64,000 nucleotides of DNA from DASSFG01 sp035547915 (lineage in GTDB: Bacteria > Planctomycetota > Planctomycetia > Pirellulales > JAICIG01): NCBI GenBank assembly GCA_035547915.1, contig DASZTS010000141.1, forward strand, positions 32,559 to 96,558, in the 5' to 3' direction. The notes below the pieces were generated by a model. That model searched no databases. It was not told the origin of the DNA and saw only the letters and a list, made by a program, of their open reading frames with translations. Below, one piece after another: positions 18,113-27,299 of the stretch; positions within the stretch are counted from its first letter, which is position 1, and every line of letters starts with the position of its first letter. The translations under genes were made by a program, and so were the position numbers.

Positions 18113-21028
18113 TCAATCGACGTACAAGAAACCGTTTGTGCTGACCAGCGCCTGACAGAATGCGGTGAGCGCCCGGTGGTCGAGCACCGCGACTTCGGCC
18201 TGCGGTATTTCGGCTCGGAGAGTTTCTCGTTGCCGATCCAAAAAGGCCTCGGCCCCCTCCAAGTCGCCGGCGGTCGCCCGGCGGCCCAGCGCCAACAGCC
18301 AGCCGCGCGCGAGCTGTTCGCGCCGGCTGCCGCTCGCCTCACGCTCGAGTCGGGCGGCAAACTGCCCTGCCGATTCGCTGACGAACGGGCTGTTCATGAA
18401 CACCAGCGATTGCGATGCCACCGTCGAAAAGCTGCGGCATTCGCAATTGGGCGACATGATCGGCGCGTCGAACGTTTCGAGCATCCCCAACGGGCGGCTA
18501 CGGCGAACCTGCACGTACAGGCTGCGGCGATATTCGTCGCCGCCCAGCGAAACGGCGTCGGTCGGTTTGCGTTCGCCGTCCAGGTTCTCGCGGCCGATCA
18601 CGATCTGCCCGACTTCGTCTTCCATCACCGGCACGGGCGGCCCGAACATTTTGTCGTGTCGCCGTCCGCTGATCGACAGGATGGCGTCGCGCACCACTTC
18701 GGCTTCGAGCCGCCGGATCGACATGCGGGCATAGAGCCGGTTCTCGGGGTCGATCGCTTCGCGTCTGTCGTCGCGACGCGACGATTGGCGATAGGCGGCC
18801 GAGGTCATGACGAGGCGATGCAATTCCTTGATGCTCCAACCGCGGGCCACGAACTCGGCCGCCAGCCAGTCGAGTAGTTCGGGATGCGACGGCCGCTCGC
18901 CCAACATCCCGAAATCGCCCGGCGTGCCGACCAGGCCGCGGCCGAAATGATGCAGCCAGACACGATTGACGATGACGCGCGCGACCAGCGGATGCCGGCC
19001 GTCGGTCAGGTGCCTTGCGAATGCCAGCCGCCGGCCCGTGGTGGGCAAGCTCGGATCGTCGGCCGGGATGTCGGTGGCCGTCGCCCCGGCGAGGATCGTC
19101 AGGTCGGCCGGCCCGACCTGTTCCTTCGGCTGCTGAATATCGCCCCGGTGGAAAACGAAGGTCGGCGAGGCCTGGCCCGGCACCTCCGTCAGCGCCCGCA
19201 AGAATTCTTCGGGCGGAATCTTGGCTCGGATTTCGGCTGCCTTCTCGCTATAGCGTTTCAGATCGTCCGCCGCTTTCTCGGCCCGCAGCATGGCGGCGTG
19301 CTCAGCATCTTTGGCCAACTCGGCCCCGGCATCGGGATGGAACTGGGCCAGTGTCGCTGCCGTAACGAGCACTCCCGGATATTTTTGTACAAGGGCCGTT
19401 TGCTCGGCCGTGCGCTGCTCGACGGGTGCGGCCGCCGCGGCCTCGACGGCGGCTCGCTCGGGCTCCGGCACCTTGGCCAGCTCGCGCGCCTTCGCCTCGG
19501 CCACGAACTGCTGTTCTTTTTGTTTCCGTTTGGCGTCGATCTCGCGGGCCTTCGCGTCGCGCCGCTGGTCGTAGAGATAGAGTGAGCCGACGCTGATATT
19601 GGCCACGCTCGGATACTCTTTGAGGACCGCCGTCTGTTCCGCCGTGCGATCCTTGTCGGCCGCCTTGTACGCGGTCCGCAGGGCGTCGCGCAGGTTTTCC
19701 GGCACGAGCAGCAGCTCTTCTTCCAACGTGCGGTCGATATATTCCTGCGCCTTGCGACCACGTTCGGCCTCGACTTCGGCCGCCTGCCCCTGAATCTGCG
19801 CGGCGGCGGCCCGGTCGGCATCGGTGTAGAGCGAGATCTCGCGGGCCGGGGGCGAGCGCCAGTTCTTCCAATCGAGGGCCGGCTCGAAGATGGCTCGCAG
19901 CCGGTAATAGTCGGTCTGCGGGATGGGGTCGTAGCGATGATCGTGGCACTGAGCGCAATGCAGCGTCAGCCCGAACAGCGCCGTGCCGACGATCTGGAGC
20001 GTGTCGGCCACTACCTGGTTGCGGGCCACGTTCTGGTCCACGCCCCCCGACGCCGTGCCGTCGGGCGACATCCGCAGAAAGCCGGTGGCCGTCAACTTGT
20101 CGATCGCTTCGGCAGTCAGGTTTTGATAGGGCGCCGGCACCAGTTCGTCGCCGGCGAGTTGCTCTTGAAGGAACTGGTCGAACGGCTTGTCGGCGTTGAA
20201 TGAGCGGATGACCCAATCGCGATAGCGGAAGGCCGAATTGCGCGGCGTGTCTTCATCGGTGTAGCCTTCCGAATCGGCGTACCCGGCGACGTCGAGCCAA
20301 TGGCGTCCCCAACGCTCGCCGTATTGGGGCGAGGCGAGCAGCCGCTCGATGAGCCGTTCCCAGGCGTCGGGCGACGCATCGGCGACGAATGCCTCGATTT
20401 CCTCGGGCGTGGGCGGCAGACCGATCAGGTCGAAATACGCTCGCCGGACGAGCGTCTGTTTGTCCGCCTCGGGCGAGAACGTCAACCCTTCACGTTCCAG
20501 GCGCGCCAACAAGAACGAGTCGACCGGCGTGTCCGGTCGTCCGTCTTGCGAAGCGTGGGGTGTCGAAACCTGGGGCACCGTCGGCCTCCGCACGGGCTGA
20601 AAGGCCCAGTAGGCGCGCTCCTCGTCGGTGAACAGCGGGCCCTGCCCGATTTCATCGGGTTCGGGGCGTGCCGTCTTGGCGCCGGCGGCGATCCAGCGTA
20701 CGACGGTTTCGATTTCGGCCGCCGATAATTTCTTCGTGTCGCCCGGCGGCATTTCGCCCGCGCGGATCTTCTCGACGATCAGACTCTCGTTGGGTTTGCC
20801 CGGGAGCAACACGGCGCCCGATTCTCCGCCCTGTTGGAGCAACCGTTTGAGCCGCAGATCGAGTCCACCCCGTTTCTGCCCTTCTTCACCGTGGCATTGA
20901 AAACAGTGCGCCTTGAAGATCGGTCGCACGTGCTGCTCGAAGGTCAGTTCGCTTGCGACGTCGGCACCGTAGGCGGTGTGACCGGCGACAGCGAGCGCGG
21001 CGTAAACCAGGCAAATCGTGAGTCTCAT
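18113..21028 (-). CDS. PSCyt1/DUF1549/DUF1553 planctomycete cytochrome protein
   Basis: This is a 971-residue exported protein. A signal peptide (MRLTICLVYAALAVAGHTAYG) is followed by a planctomycete cytochrome c domain with HCFQCHGEEG near residue 44. Next comes DUF1549 (RRAYFDLIGLPPTPEEIEAF, YGERWGRHWLDVAGYADSEG), a second haem motif CAQCHDHRYDPI, a charged, probably coiled-coil insertion, and DUF1553 (DGRHPLVARVIVNRVWLHHFG onward). Haem attachment follows from the two CxxCH motifs. The ATG at 21028 was preferred because a long basic N-terminal extension from 21223 has no secretion signal. It is upstream of and coupled to the DUF1501 gene. Confidence 0.95.
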   Translation of the reverse strand: MRLTICLVYAALAVAGHTAYGADVASELTFEQHVRPIFKAHCFQCHGEEGQKRGGLDLRLKRLLQQGGESGAVLLPGKPNESLIVEKIRAGEMPPGDTKKLSAAEIETVVRWIAAGAKTARPEPDEIGQGPLFTDEERAYWAFQPVRRPTVPQVSTPHASQDGRPDTPVDSFLLARLEREGLTFSPEADKQTLVRRAYFDLIGLPPTPEEIEAFVADASPDAWERLIERLLASPQYGERWGRHWLDVAGYADSEGYTDEDTPRNSAFRYRDWVIRSFNADKPFDQFLQEQLAGDELVPAPYQNLTAEAIDKLTATGFLRMSPDGTASGGVDQNVARNQVVADTLQIVGTALFGLTLHCAQCHDHRYDPIPQTDYYRLRAIFEPALDWKNWRSPPAREISLYTDADRAAAAQIQGQAAEVEAERGRKAQEYIDRTLEEELLLVPENLRDALRTAYKAADKDRTAEQTAVLKEYPSVANISVGSLYLYDQRRDAKAREIDAKRKQKEQQFVAEAKARELAKVPEPERAAVEAAAAAPVEQRTAEQTALVQKYPGVLVTAATLAQFHPDAGAELAKDAEHAAMLRAEKAADDLKRYSEKAAEIRAKIPPEEFLRALTEVPGQASPTFVFHRGDIQQPKEQVGPADLTILAGATATDIPADDPSLPTTGRRLAFARHLTDGRHPLVARVIVNRVWLHHFGRGLVGTPGDFGMLGERPSHPELLDWLAAEFVARGWSIKELHRLVMTSAAYRQSSRRDDRREAIDPENRLYARMSIRRLEAEVVRDAILSISGRRHDKMFGPPVPVMEDEVGQIVIGRENLDGERKPTDAVSLGGDEYRRSLYVQVRRSRPLGMLETFDAPIMSPNCECRSFSTVASQSLVFMNSPFVSESAGQFAARLEREASGSRREQLARGWLLALGRRATAGDLEGAEAFLDRQRETLRAEIPQAEVAVLDHRALTAFCQALVSTNGFLYVD

Positions 21029-21157
21029 CGGCGTCCGAGGCGGGGTAGGGTCGAGGGAGCACCGGCGGGCGCCTTGATTGTCAGCTCCCGCGACAGCCGC
21101 GGCAAGCCCTCGTTTGCACCGCCGCGTCGGGCGTCTTAGACTGGCCGCCAGACGTTT

Positions 21158-21257
21158 AGTGCAACCGATGAGACCGGATTTGGGCTTAAAAGGACGGCGT
21201 TTCACCGCCGATTCTTTCCCCACGGCGCTCCGGCTTCCGGGTTTTGTCAGCCGCTCT
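21158..21257 (-). repeat. Dispersed inverted-repeat element, copy B
   Basis: This is a 100-bp copy in minus orientation. Ends: AGTGCAACCGATGAGACCGG at 21158 and GGGTTTTGTCAGCCGCTCT closing at 21257. The internal hairpin is GGCG-TTTCAC-CGCC. It fills the gap between the divergent DUF1553 and amidohydrolase genes and ends one base before the ATG at 21259, so it likely includes regulatory sequence for one or both. Confidence 0.8.
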
Positions 21258-21258
21258 T

Positions 21259-22281
21259 ATGAGTACCGAGGCGGAGTGTCCGATGGACGTGTATGGGTCG
21301 CGGGGGCGCAGTCGTAGGTCGAATGAGCGCTCACGGTCGCGCCGCTCGTTTGTAAAATCGCTGACCGTCGGCTTGGCCGGTGCCCTCGCTCCGCGGGGGA
21401 GAGGCTTTGCCGCGGATGGCGGTGCCCGTGGCGCCATCGATACCCACACGCATTTCTACGATCCCACGCGCCCGCAAGGTGTGCCCTGGCCGGGCAAAGA
21501 CGACGCGCTGCTCTACCGGCCCGTCCTGCCCGGTGAATTGGTGCGGCTCACACGGGCCGAGAAGGTCAGCGGCACGATCGTGGTCGAGGCCAGCACGTGG
21601 CTGGAAGACAATCAGTGGCTGCTCGACCTGGCGGCCCGGGAGCCGTTCATCGTCGGCATCGTGGGACGGCTCGATACGAACAGCGACGATTTCGAAAAGC
21701 ACCTAACCCGCTTCGCCCGCGATCGGCTGTTCCGCGGCCTGCGCATCAACCACGACGAACTGCAAGCGGCGCTCGAGCGGCCGGCGCAACTCGACCACCT
21801 GCGCCTCCTGGCGGACAACGATCTGGAACTGGACGTCAACGGCGGGCCGACCATGCCGGCCGACGTGGCACGGCTGGCGCGGGCGATTCCCAGCTTACGG
21901 ATCGTGGTGAACCACGCGGCAAACCTGATGATCGACGGCCGGCGTGTGCCCGACGAATGGCTCGCCGGCATGCGCGCCGCGGCGGCCGGCGAGCGCGTCT
22001 ACTGCAAGGTTTCGGCCCTGGTCGAAGGAACGCGCAAGACGCACGGCGATGCCCCGGCCGATGTCGATTTCTACCGCCCGGTGCTCGACTCGTTGTGGAA
22101 CGTGTTCGGCGCGGACCGCTTGCTCTACGGCAGCAACTGGCCCGTCAGCGAGCGAGCCGCTCCCTATGCCACCGTGTACCAGATCGCGCATGCGTACTTT
22201 CAGCAGAAGGGCGAGCGCGCGCTGGAAAAGTTCCTGCGTACCAATGCGATCGCCGCGTATCGTCCCGTCGAGCGCGGCTGA
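21259..22281 (+). CDS. Tat-exported amidohydrolase (TIM-barrel metal-dependent hydrolase)
   Basis: This is a 340-residue amidohydrolase-2 family protein. A twin-arginine signal, SRSRRSFVKSLTVGLAGALA, is followed by the catalytic domain. HxH metal ligands appear in IDTHTHFYDP near residue 65. Further His residues are in RGLRINHDELQ and VVNHAANLMID, and the closing Asn/Trp motif YGSNWPVSE is typical of the family. Members hydrolyse lactones or carboxylates; the substrate is unknown. The ATG at 21259 directly follows repeat copy B, and 21283 is an alternative start. Export by Tat fits folding with a bound metal in the cytoplasm. Confidence 0.9.
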   Translation: MSTEAECPMDVYGSRGRSRRSNERSRSRRSFVKSLTVGLAGALAPRGRGFAADGGARGAIDTHTHFYDPTRPQGVPWPGKDDALLYRPVLPGELVRLTRAEKVSGTIVVEASTWLEDNQWLLDLAAREPFIVGIVGRLDTNSDDFEKHLTRFARDRLFRGLRINHDELQAALERPAQLDHLRLLADNDLELDVNGGPTMPADVARLARAIPSLRIVVNHAANLMIDGRRVPDEWLAGMRAAAAGERVYCKVSALVEGTRKTHGDAPADVDFYRPVLDSLWNVFGADRLLYGSNWPVSERAAPYATVYQIAHAYFQQKGERALEKFLRTNAIAAYRPVERG

Positions 22282-22328
22282 CCGACGGTCAGCCCGCGCC
22301 CGTACCGCTCTGGCCGTCTCGTGGTTCG

Positions 22329-24299
22329 TTACCGCTGCAAGCCCACGAAGAAGTTGAACATCTGCAATTGGTCGCCGGGCGCCTTGTGGACGGGAAAGGC
22401 GAAGTCGAGCGCGATCGGGGCCGGGCCCATGGCCGGAATGGTGACACGCAGACCGAAGCCGGGGGCGATGCGGAAGTCCTGCCATTTGAGCTCGGTCGAG
22501 GTTTCGACCGTGCCGAAGTCGGTGAAGACCACGCCGCGCAAAGCATCGCCCGGCGTGATCGGGAACATATACTCCACCGTATTCAGGAATTCGAACTTAC
22601 CACCGACCTGCACGCCCTGATCCAACGGTGAAGCGCCGCGGAAGTAGAAGCCGCGGATCGTGTTGTAACCACCGGCAAAGAAGTTTTCGTAGATCGGCGT
22701 GTGGCTGCCGGTGAAGCCGAAGTCGTTCAACAGGTTGATCACCTGTTTGCCCGATCCGTCGGGCCGCTCGTAGACCAAGAAGTGCTGGCGCAGGCCGACG
22801 ATGGCCCGCGGGAAGGAGAACGTGCCGAAACTCTGCTCCAGGTCGACCGAGATGCGGTGCCCCTGTGTCGGCAGAAAGGGGCTGTCGCGCGTATCGTGTG
22901 CCGTCGTCCACGCGGCCGTAAACAGGGTGCTGTTGCCCAATACGGCCGACAACTCGGGGGGCGTCGGCACCGTGGGGTTGAAAATCTTGACGTCCTGGCC
23001 GCTCAGGGCCAGCGACGTCGAAAGATCGGGGGTGAGCTGGTACCCGAAGCTCACCCGCGCGCCGGTGCGTTGCTCGGTCCAGTTCTGGTAATAGCGATTG
23101 AAGTAGAAGCCGTCGAAACCGAAGTTGATACGCGTGTCCCACAGATAGGGCTCGCGGAAGGTGAAGCCATAGCGCGAGAACACCGTACCGGGCATGGCCT
23201 CGATGCGGAACTGCTGGCCGGCACCACGGAAGGCCGTCGCGTTACGGATCTCTTCCCAACTCGTCGGCACCCGGCGCCAATCGAAATTCTGCTCGTCGAG
23301 CACGATATTGCCCATCAAGCCGGCGTTCGAGTTCACGCCCACGCCGAACATCAGTCGGCCGGTCTGCCCTTCCTGGACCCTCACGTTGATCGGCACTTGC
23401 AGCGGGGGCGGGTCGAAGGGATTGGAGGGGGGCAACAACCCTCCCTCGTTTTCATAGCCGCCCAGCGGCGGCGGATTCGGGCCGCCCAGTCCGCCGGCCC
23501 CGCCTGGCACACCGAACCCGCTGCCTGGCGGGCCGGGGGGCGGTCCTTGGGGACCCAGCGGCCCCGGTTGAAACGCACCGCCGCCCGGTTGCATGAAGGG
23601 GCTCGCCGGTCGGTACGGGCTGGGCTGTCCGTCCGCCTGATTCGGGTCGGTGTTTGCATAGCCACCCGCCACCGTGCCAGGACCATAGGCACCGTTCGTT
23701 CCGGGCGCGGGGCCTGGAGAGTATTGCACAGGACGGCCCGGCACGCCGCCCCCGTAGCCGGCGGCCGGATAGCGCGATGAACCGGAGCCGGACAACGAAT
23801 CGGGTCCTGTCCGTCCGAGCGGAACCTGCCCGGCCTGCACGCCGCCCGATGGAAAATAACCCTGCTCGGTGTTCGGCTGACTAAATCCTTGAGCAGCCGA
23901 GGGCTGGTAGAAGCCTCGACCACTGCCTTGCTGCGAGGAATTCTGCGCGCCGTTCGCCGAGAAATAACCACCGCTGGGCGGGTAGGTTCCCGAGGGACTG
24001 GTCGGCGAGTACGCGCCCCGTCCGCTCGCCTGAGGCGCGCCGCCGGTCATCGCAGATTCGCTGTCGTAACCGGGGCTTTGCGCCCGATAACTGCGGACTT
24101 TGACGCCGCCGTTGGTCTCCCGGGAGGGGGCACGCCAGGCCGGCGTTCGCACCGTCCGTTTGGCGCGCGCATCGTTTTCCGCCGAGCAAACGGGCTCGAC
24201 GGGCCAGAAGGCCGCGACGCTCAACAAGGATAATAGCCGCGGCATCGCCCCAACGAGATTCACGCCGGACATGCGGTGGCCTGGGCGACGCCCACTCAT
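22329..24299 (-). CDS. BamA/Omp85-like outer-membrane barrel protein without POTRA domains
   Basis: This is a 656-residue protein with a likely signal peptide (residues about 17-40, MPRLLSLLSVAAFWPVEPVC). About 250 residues of Gly/Pro/Ser/Gln-rich low-complexity sequence follow, then a barrel domain of about 350 residues. The barrel has the Omp85-type segment FFAGGYNTIRGFYFRG with its RGF motif, many aromatic-girdle strands, and ends GDQLQMFNFFVGLQR. POTRA domains are absent. They are instead found in the gene just upstream, whose TGA overlaps this ATG by 4 bases, implying translational coupling. The two proteins probably act together in outer-membrane protein assembly. Confidence 0.9.
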   Translation of the reverse strand: MSGRRPGHRMSGVNLVGAMPRLLSLLSVAAFWPVEPVCSAENDARAKRTVRTPAWRAPSRETNGGVKVRSYRAQSPGYDSESAMTGGAPQASGRGAYSPTSPSGTYPPSGGYFSANGAQNSSQQGSGRGFYQPSAAQGFSQPNTEQGYFPSGGVQAGQVPLGRTGPDSLSGSGSSRYPAAGYGGGVPGRPVQYSPGPAPGTNGAYGPGTVAGGYANTDPNQADGQPSPYRPASPFMQPGGGAFQPGPLGPQGPPPGPPGSGFGVPGGAGGLGGPNPPPLGGYENEGGLLPPSNPFDPPPLQVPINVRVQEGQTGRLMFGVGVNSNAGLMGNIVLDEQNFDWRRVPTSWEEIRNATAFRGAGQQFRIEAMPGTVFSRYGFTFREPYLWDTRINFGFDGFYFNRYYQNWTEQRTGARVSFGYQLTPDLSTSLALSGQDVKIFNPTVPTPPELSAVLGNSTLFTAAWTTAHDTRDSPFLPTQGHRISVDLEQSFGTFSFPRAIVGLRQHFLVYERPDGSGKQVINLLNDFGFTGSHTPIYENFFAGGYNTIRGFYFRGASPLDQGVQVGGKFEFLNTVEYMFPITPGDALRGVVFTDFGTVETSTELKWQDFRIAPGFGLRVTIPAMGPAPIALDFAFPVHKAPGDQLQMFNFFVGLQR

Positions 24300-25900
24300 G
24301 GCGTCCTCTGCCGGGGTGGATCGGGGCTCTGTCCGCGGAACCCACCCGGACCACGCGGGCCGGCCGGTCGTCCAGCCAGGCCCGTGTCTTGGTCGGCCAG
24401 GTCGGGGCTCTTGAACTCGATCTTCGGTTCATCGCCGGGCGTCGTCTTGAACAGCGACGACGCCTTCAGACGTCGCTCGCTGTCGCGCAGTTCTCGCAGA
24501 CTGAGTGTCTCGCCGGGGTGCAGCGATACGCGGTTCAGAATGGTGTTGCGGCGCGTGTGTGGATTGTCGCCCGTGATCGTCACGTTCACTCGCGAGACCA
24601 CGCACCTCTGCCCCTCCTCGATCTGATAGACGAGGTCGATCTGGTCGAACTTGTCCGGGTCTGAAGAGAAGATGGGGTCTTGTTGAACCTGGGCGAAGAC
24701 ATACCCCTTGATGCCGTACTTGTCCTCGATCGCCAGCTTGTCCTTATCGAACTTCGGCCGGTCGAAGTAGTCGCCCGGCCTGAGCTTGAGTTTCTCCTTC
24801 AGCTCCTGCTCGGTGAACAGGTGGTGGCCGACGAACGAGATGTTGCGGATCTGATAACGTGGACCTTCGTCGACGATGAAACGGACGGTGCACCAGTTCT
24901 GGTCCTGGTTCCAGACGAGCTCGCGGTTGATGCGGGCCCGGAAGTAGCCCAGCCCGCGGTAATACTCGTACAGCCGCTGGACGTCTTCCTCGATCTTCTG
25001 ACGATCGACTTCGCCCTTGAAGAGCCACAGGATGGGTGGCTTGGACTGGATTTGCGTCGTCAACCGGCCGTCGGAGGCGACCGTATTCCCCTCGAATTCC
25101 ACCTTCGACACGCGCTGCTTCTGCCCCTCATTGACCAGAAACACCGCGCCCCGGTCGTCCTTCTTGAGACCTTCCAGGATCCTGACCTTGGCCTTGTTGT
25201 AGCCCTTTTCGTGGTAATAGTCCTCCACCTTGGTTGCGGCGTCTTTCACCGTCATCGGGTCGAGCGGGTCGCCTTCCTTCAGGCCCGAGTTCTTCTTGAG
25301 GTGCCGCTCTTTGACTTTGACCTGACCGTGGAACCGCAAGTATTTGATGGTGGGAAATTCGACGACGTGGTAGGTCACGATGATGCCGTGTTCGCCCACC
25401 CGCTGGTAATCGACGTTCACCGATCCCGGCGCGAAGAACTTCGATTTCACGAGCCGTTCGACGTCGTCTTCGACGGTGCGTACATCGTAGGGCCGATCGG
25501 CCGTGGTCTTGATGCATTTGCGGACGAGGTGTTCCGCGGTGTGCTTGAGCGGTGGGTCGATCACGACCTTGACCACGGTATCCTTCTCGGTCAGGCCGGC
25601 CATGCTGGGGAGCGCCGGATGTCTGACCGTAGGAAGCGATCCCAAGTTCGGTGTTTTGTTGGTCAGGCCGGGGGGCAACGGTGCTTCCCCCGAAGCGAGC
25701 GGTTGCCGCGAGGCGACCCGTGTGCGTGGCGGCGGTGCGTTCTTCGACGGCAGAGCTGGCTCTCCGGACTGGCCGTCGACCGAAAGTATCTTGCCGATAT
25801 CTTCCGCGCAGGTCGATCTCTCACCCAGCGCGAGCGCGACGATGCCGACCGCGATTGCGGCGCGCAGCGAGCGGTATCGGTCGAAGGAGCAATCGACCAT
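24296..25900 (-). CDS. POTRA-domain protein, BamA periplasmic half
   Basis: This is a 534-residue exported protein with five tandem POTRA-like units, at about residues 85-165, 165-245, 245-335, 335-425 and 425-500. Each has the alternating strand/helix/strand pattern and a strand start such as VSKVEFEGNTVAS or RNISFVGHHLFTE. After a signal peptide (about residues 12-30) there is a Pro/Ser-rich linker. It has no barrel; the C-terminus is a short Gly/Pro/Arg-rich tail. The ATG at 25900 was chosen over a longer frame to 25990 that overlaps repeat copy C. The ATGA overlap with the barrel gene makes a split BamA the simplest reading. Confidence 0.88.
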   Translation of the reverse strand: MVDCSFDRYRSLRAAIAVGIVALALGERSTCAEDIGKILSVDGQSGEPALPSKNAPPPRTRVASRQPLASGEAPLPPGLTNKTPNLGSLPTVRHPALPSMAGLTEKDTVVKVVIDPPLKHTAEHLVRKCIKTTADRPYDVRTVEDDVERLVKSKFFAPGSVNVDYQRVGEHGIIVTYHVVEFPTIKYLRFHGQVKVKERHLKKNSGLKEGDPLDPMTVKDAATKVEDYYHEKGYNKAKVRILEGLKKDDRGAVFLVNEGQKQRVSKVEFEGNTVASDGRLTTQIQSKPPILWLFKGEVDRQKIEEDVQRLYEYYRGLGYFRARINRELVWNQDQNWCTVRFIVDEGPRYQIRNISFVGHHLFTEQELKEKLKLRPGDYFDRPKFDKDKLAIEDKYGIKGYVFAQVQQDPIFSSDPDKFDQIDLVYQIEEGQRCVVSRVNVTITGDNPHTRRNTILNRVSLHPGETLSLRELRDSERRLKASSLFKTTPGDEPKIEFKSPDLADQDTGLAGRPAGPRGPGGFRGQSPDPPRQRTP

Positions 25901-25983
25901 TTGACACGATTCCGTAGTAGGCAAACGAACGCGAGCGGATACTTGGAAGTGACTGGCCCGCACTGGGAAAGGGAGATGATCTA

Positions 25984-26082
25984 TGAGCAACCGACAAGAC
26001 CGGATCGAGCTTCGAAAAATCGGCGTTTCACAGCCGATTTTGACCCACGGCGCTCCGGCTTCCAGGTTTTGTCAGCCGCTCT
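25984..26082 (-). repeat. Dispersed inverted-repeat element, copy C
   Basis: This is a 99-bp copy in minus orientation, with ends TGAGCAACCGACAAGACCGG and AGGTTTTGTCAGCCGCTCT and an internal palindrome around ATCGGCGTTTCACAGCCGAT. It lies upstream of the POTRA gene and downstream of the M50 protease gene. A weaker fragment of the same terminal sequence (GGTTTCGTCAGCC) occurs near 26266-26283. Confidence 0.8.
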
Positions 26083-26373
26083 ATGCCAGGCGGCTCTGGC
26101 GCAAGGCGAGGCAGGCTGCGTACTGATACTGGAATGACTCGCGCTCGGCAAGCCTAGTTTGACGGGCTCGGCCGGGCCGAGCGGCGTTGCCCGATCTGCC
26201 GGTAGCCCGAAGGGTGCTCAGAGCTCCTCGCGAGCCGAAGAGAAACGGAATCGGGGCGGGCTCTTGGTTTCGTCAGCCGTTTCCACGAAGGCGTGGTTTC
26301 GGACAGTCGCCATGTGGCCCAGATTCGCCACTCTGCTTGCCCAGCGCATGCCGCGCCGAGCACCGGCCTGCGG

Positions 26374-27162
26374 CTACCAACCGCGGCCGCCGTAGCCGCT
26401 GTCGTATTGCTGCAAGAGTTGGTAGTTGATGATGGCGAAGTAGCCGAAGAAGAGGGCCGTGAACAGGTCATTCAAGCGGAGCCCCAGAACGATCGCCAGC
26501 CCGGCGGCGGCGAAAATGGAGATCATGAACGACTGCTTCATGCCGTTCGCCGGGTTGAAACGAACGAGCACTTCTTGCGCGATCCTTCCACCGTCGAGGG
26601 GGAAGATCGGCAGCAGGTTGATGAAACCCCAATAGATGTTCACGAACAACATGTCGTAGACGAACAGGTTGAGGTTCATCGACCGGAATAGTTCGAATCG
26701 GACGGGCATGGGGAACGGGTCGGTCAGGTCGACGCGCACACTGTGCCCCGACGCGTAGATGGACAGTACGACCAGTGCCGCCAGGATAAAACCGGCCGCC
26801 GGACCAGCGAACGAGATAATGACCTGCGGCCACGTGCGGTGCCAGGTTGGCTCGTAGGCGGCCAACCCTCCGAACGAATAGAGCACGACCCGCGGTTGCC
26901 AGCCGAAATAATGAATCATCACGGCGTGTCCCAACTCGTGGACCAGAATCGAGATAAAAACGGCGGCCACCCAGATGAAGACGTCGACCGGCCGGGTGTC
27001 GCGCGAGGCGCCCAAGATCGCGGTGACGAGCCAGAACAGCGGGTGAACCCTCACGGGCACGCCAGCGACCCGAAAATTGATGTCGTACTGCGTACGCGGC
27101 GGCTCGATCAAAAACACGGCGAAACCTGACGGGAAAAACCGCAGAAAGTATCGCGACAGCAT
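26374..27162 (-). CDS. Site-2 protease family (M50) membrane metalloprotease
   Basis: This is a 262-residue integral membrane protein. The zinc-binding motif HELGH (in ISILVHELGHAVMIHYFG) lies near residue 78, inside a hydrophobic segment. The second ligand region, NLLPIFPLDGGRI, near residue 190 provides the Asp of the NPDG-like motif. Four to six membrane segments are visible. Members cleave transmembrane substrates, often anti-sigma factors, but none is seen nearby. It is on the same strand as the split BamA genes and 470 bases upstream of them. Confidence 0.9.
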   Translation of the reverse strand: MLSRYFLRFFPSGFAVFLIEPPRTQYDINFRVAGVPVRVHPLFWLVTAILGASRDTRPVDVFIWVAAVFISILVHELGHAVMIHYFGWQPRVVLYSFGGLAAYEPTWHRTWPQVIISFAGPAAGFILAALVVLSIYASGHSVRVDLTDPFPMPVRFELFRSMNLNLFVYDMLFVNIYWGFINLLPIFPLDGGRIAQEVLVRFNPANGMKQSFMISIFAAAGLAIVLGLRLNDLFTALFFGYFAIINYQLLQQYDSGYGGRGW

Positions 27163-27263
27163 AGCCGGCGCGACGGCTTTTGAGAAATGGCCGAGTCACG
27201 CGGCCCGTTCGTGGCCGCGCGCTCGGCGATGTGCAGGAATTCGCCCGCCGTGTGTGAGAGGCG

Positions 27264-27299
27264 GTTGCGCTCCGGCTTTCGCGTGCTGTCAGACGCTCT
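27264..27299 (-). repeat. Dispersed inverted-repeat element, partial copy G
   Basis: About 36 bases, GCGCTCCGGCTTTCGCGTGC then TGTCAGACGCTCT, match one arm of the element, with the internal hairpin and other arm lost. It lies between the M50 protease gene and the end of the redoxin fusion gene. Confidence 0.5.

Noticed and set aside
24680..26137. Plus-strand frame of 485 codons opposite the POTRA gene
   Set aside because: Antisense of a well supported gene with five POTRA patterns.
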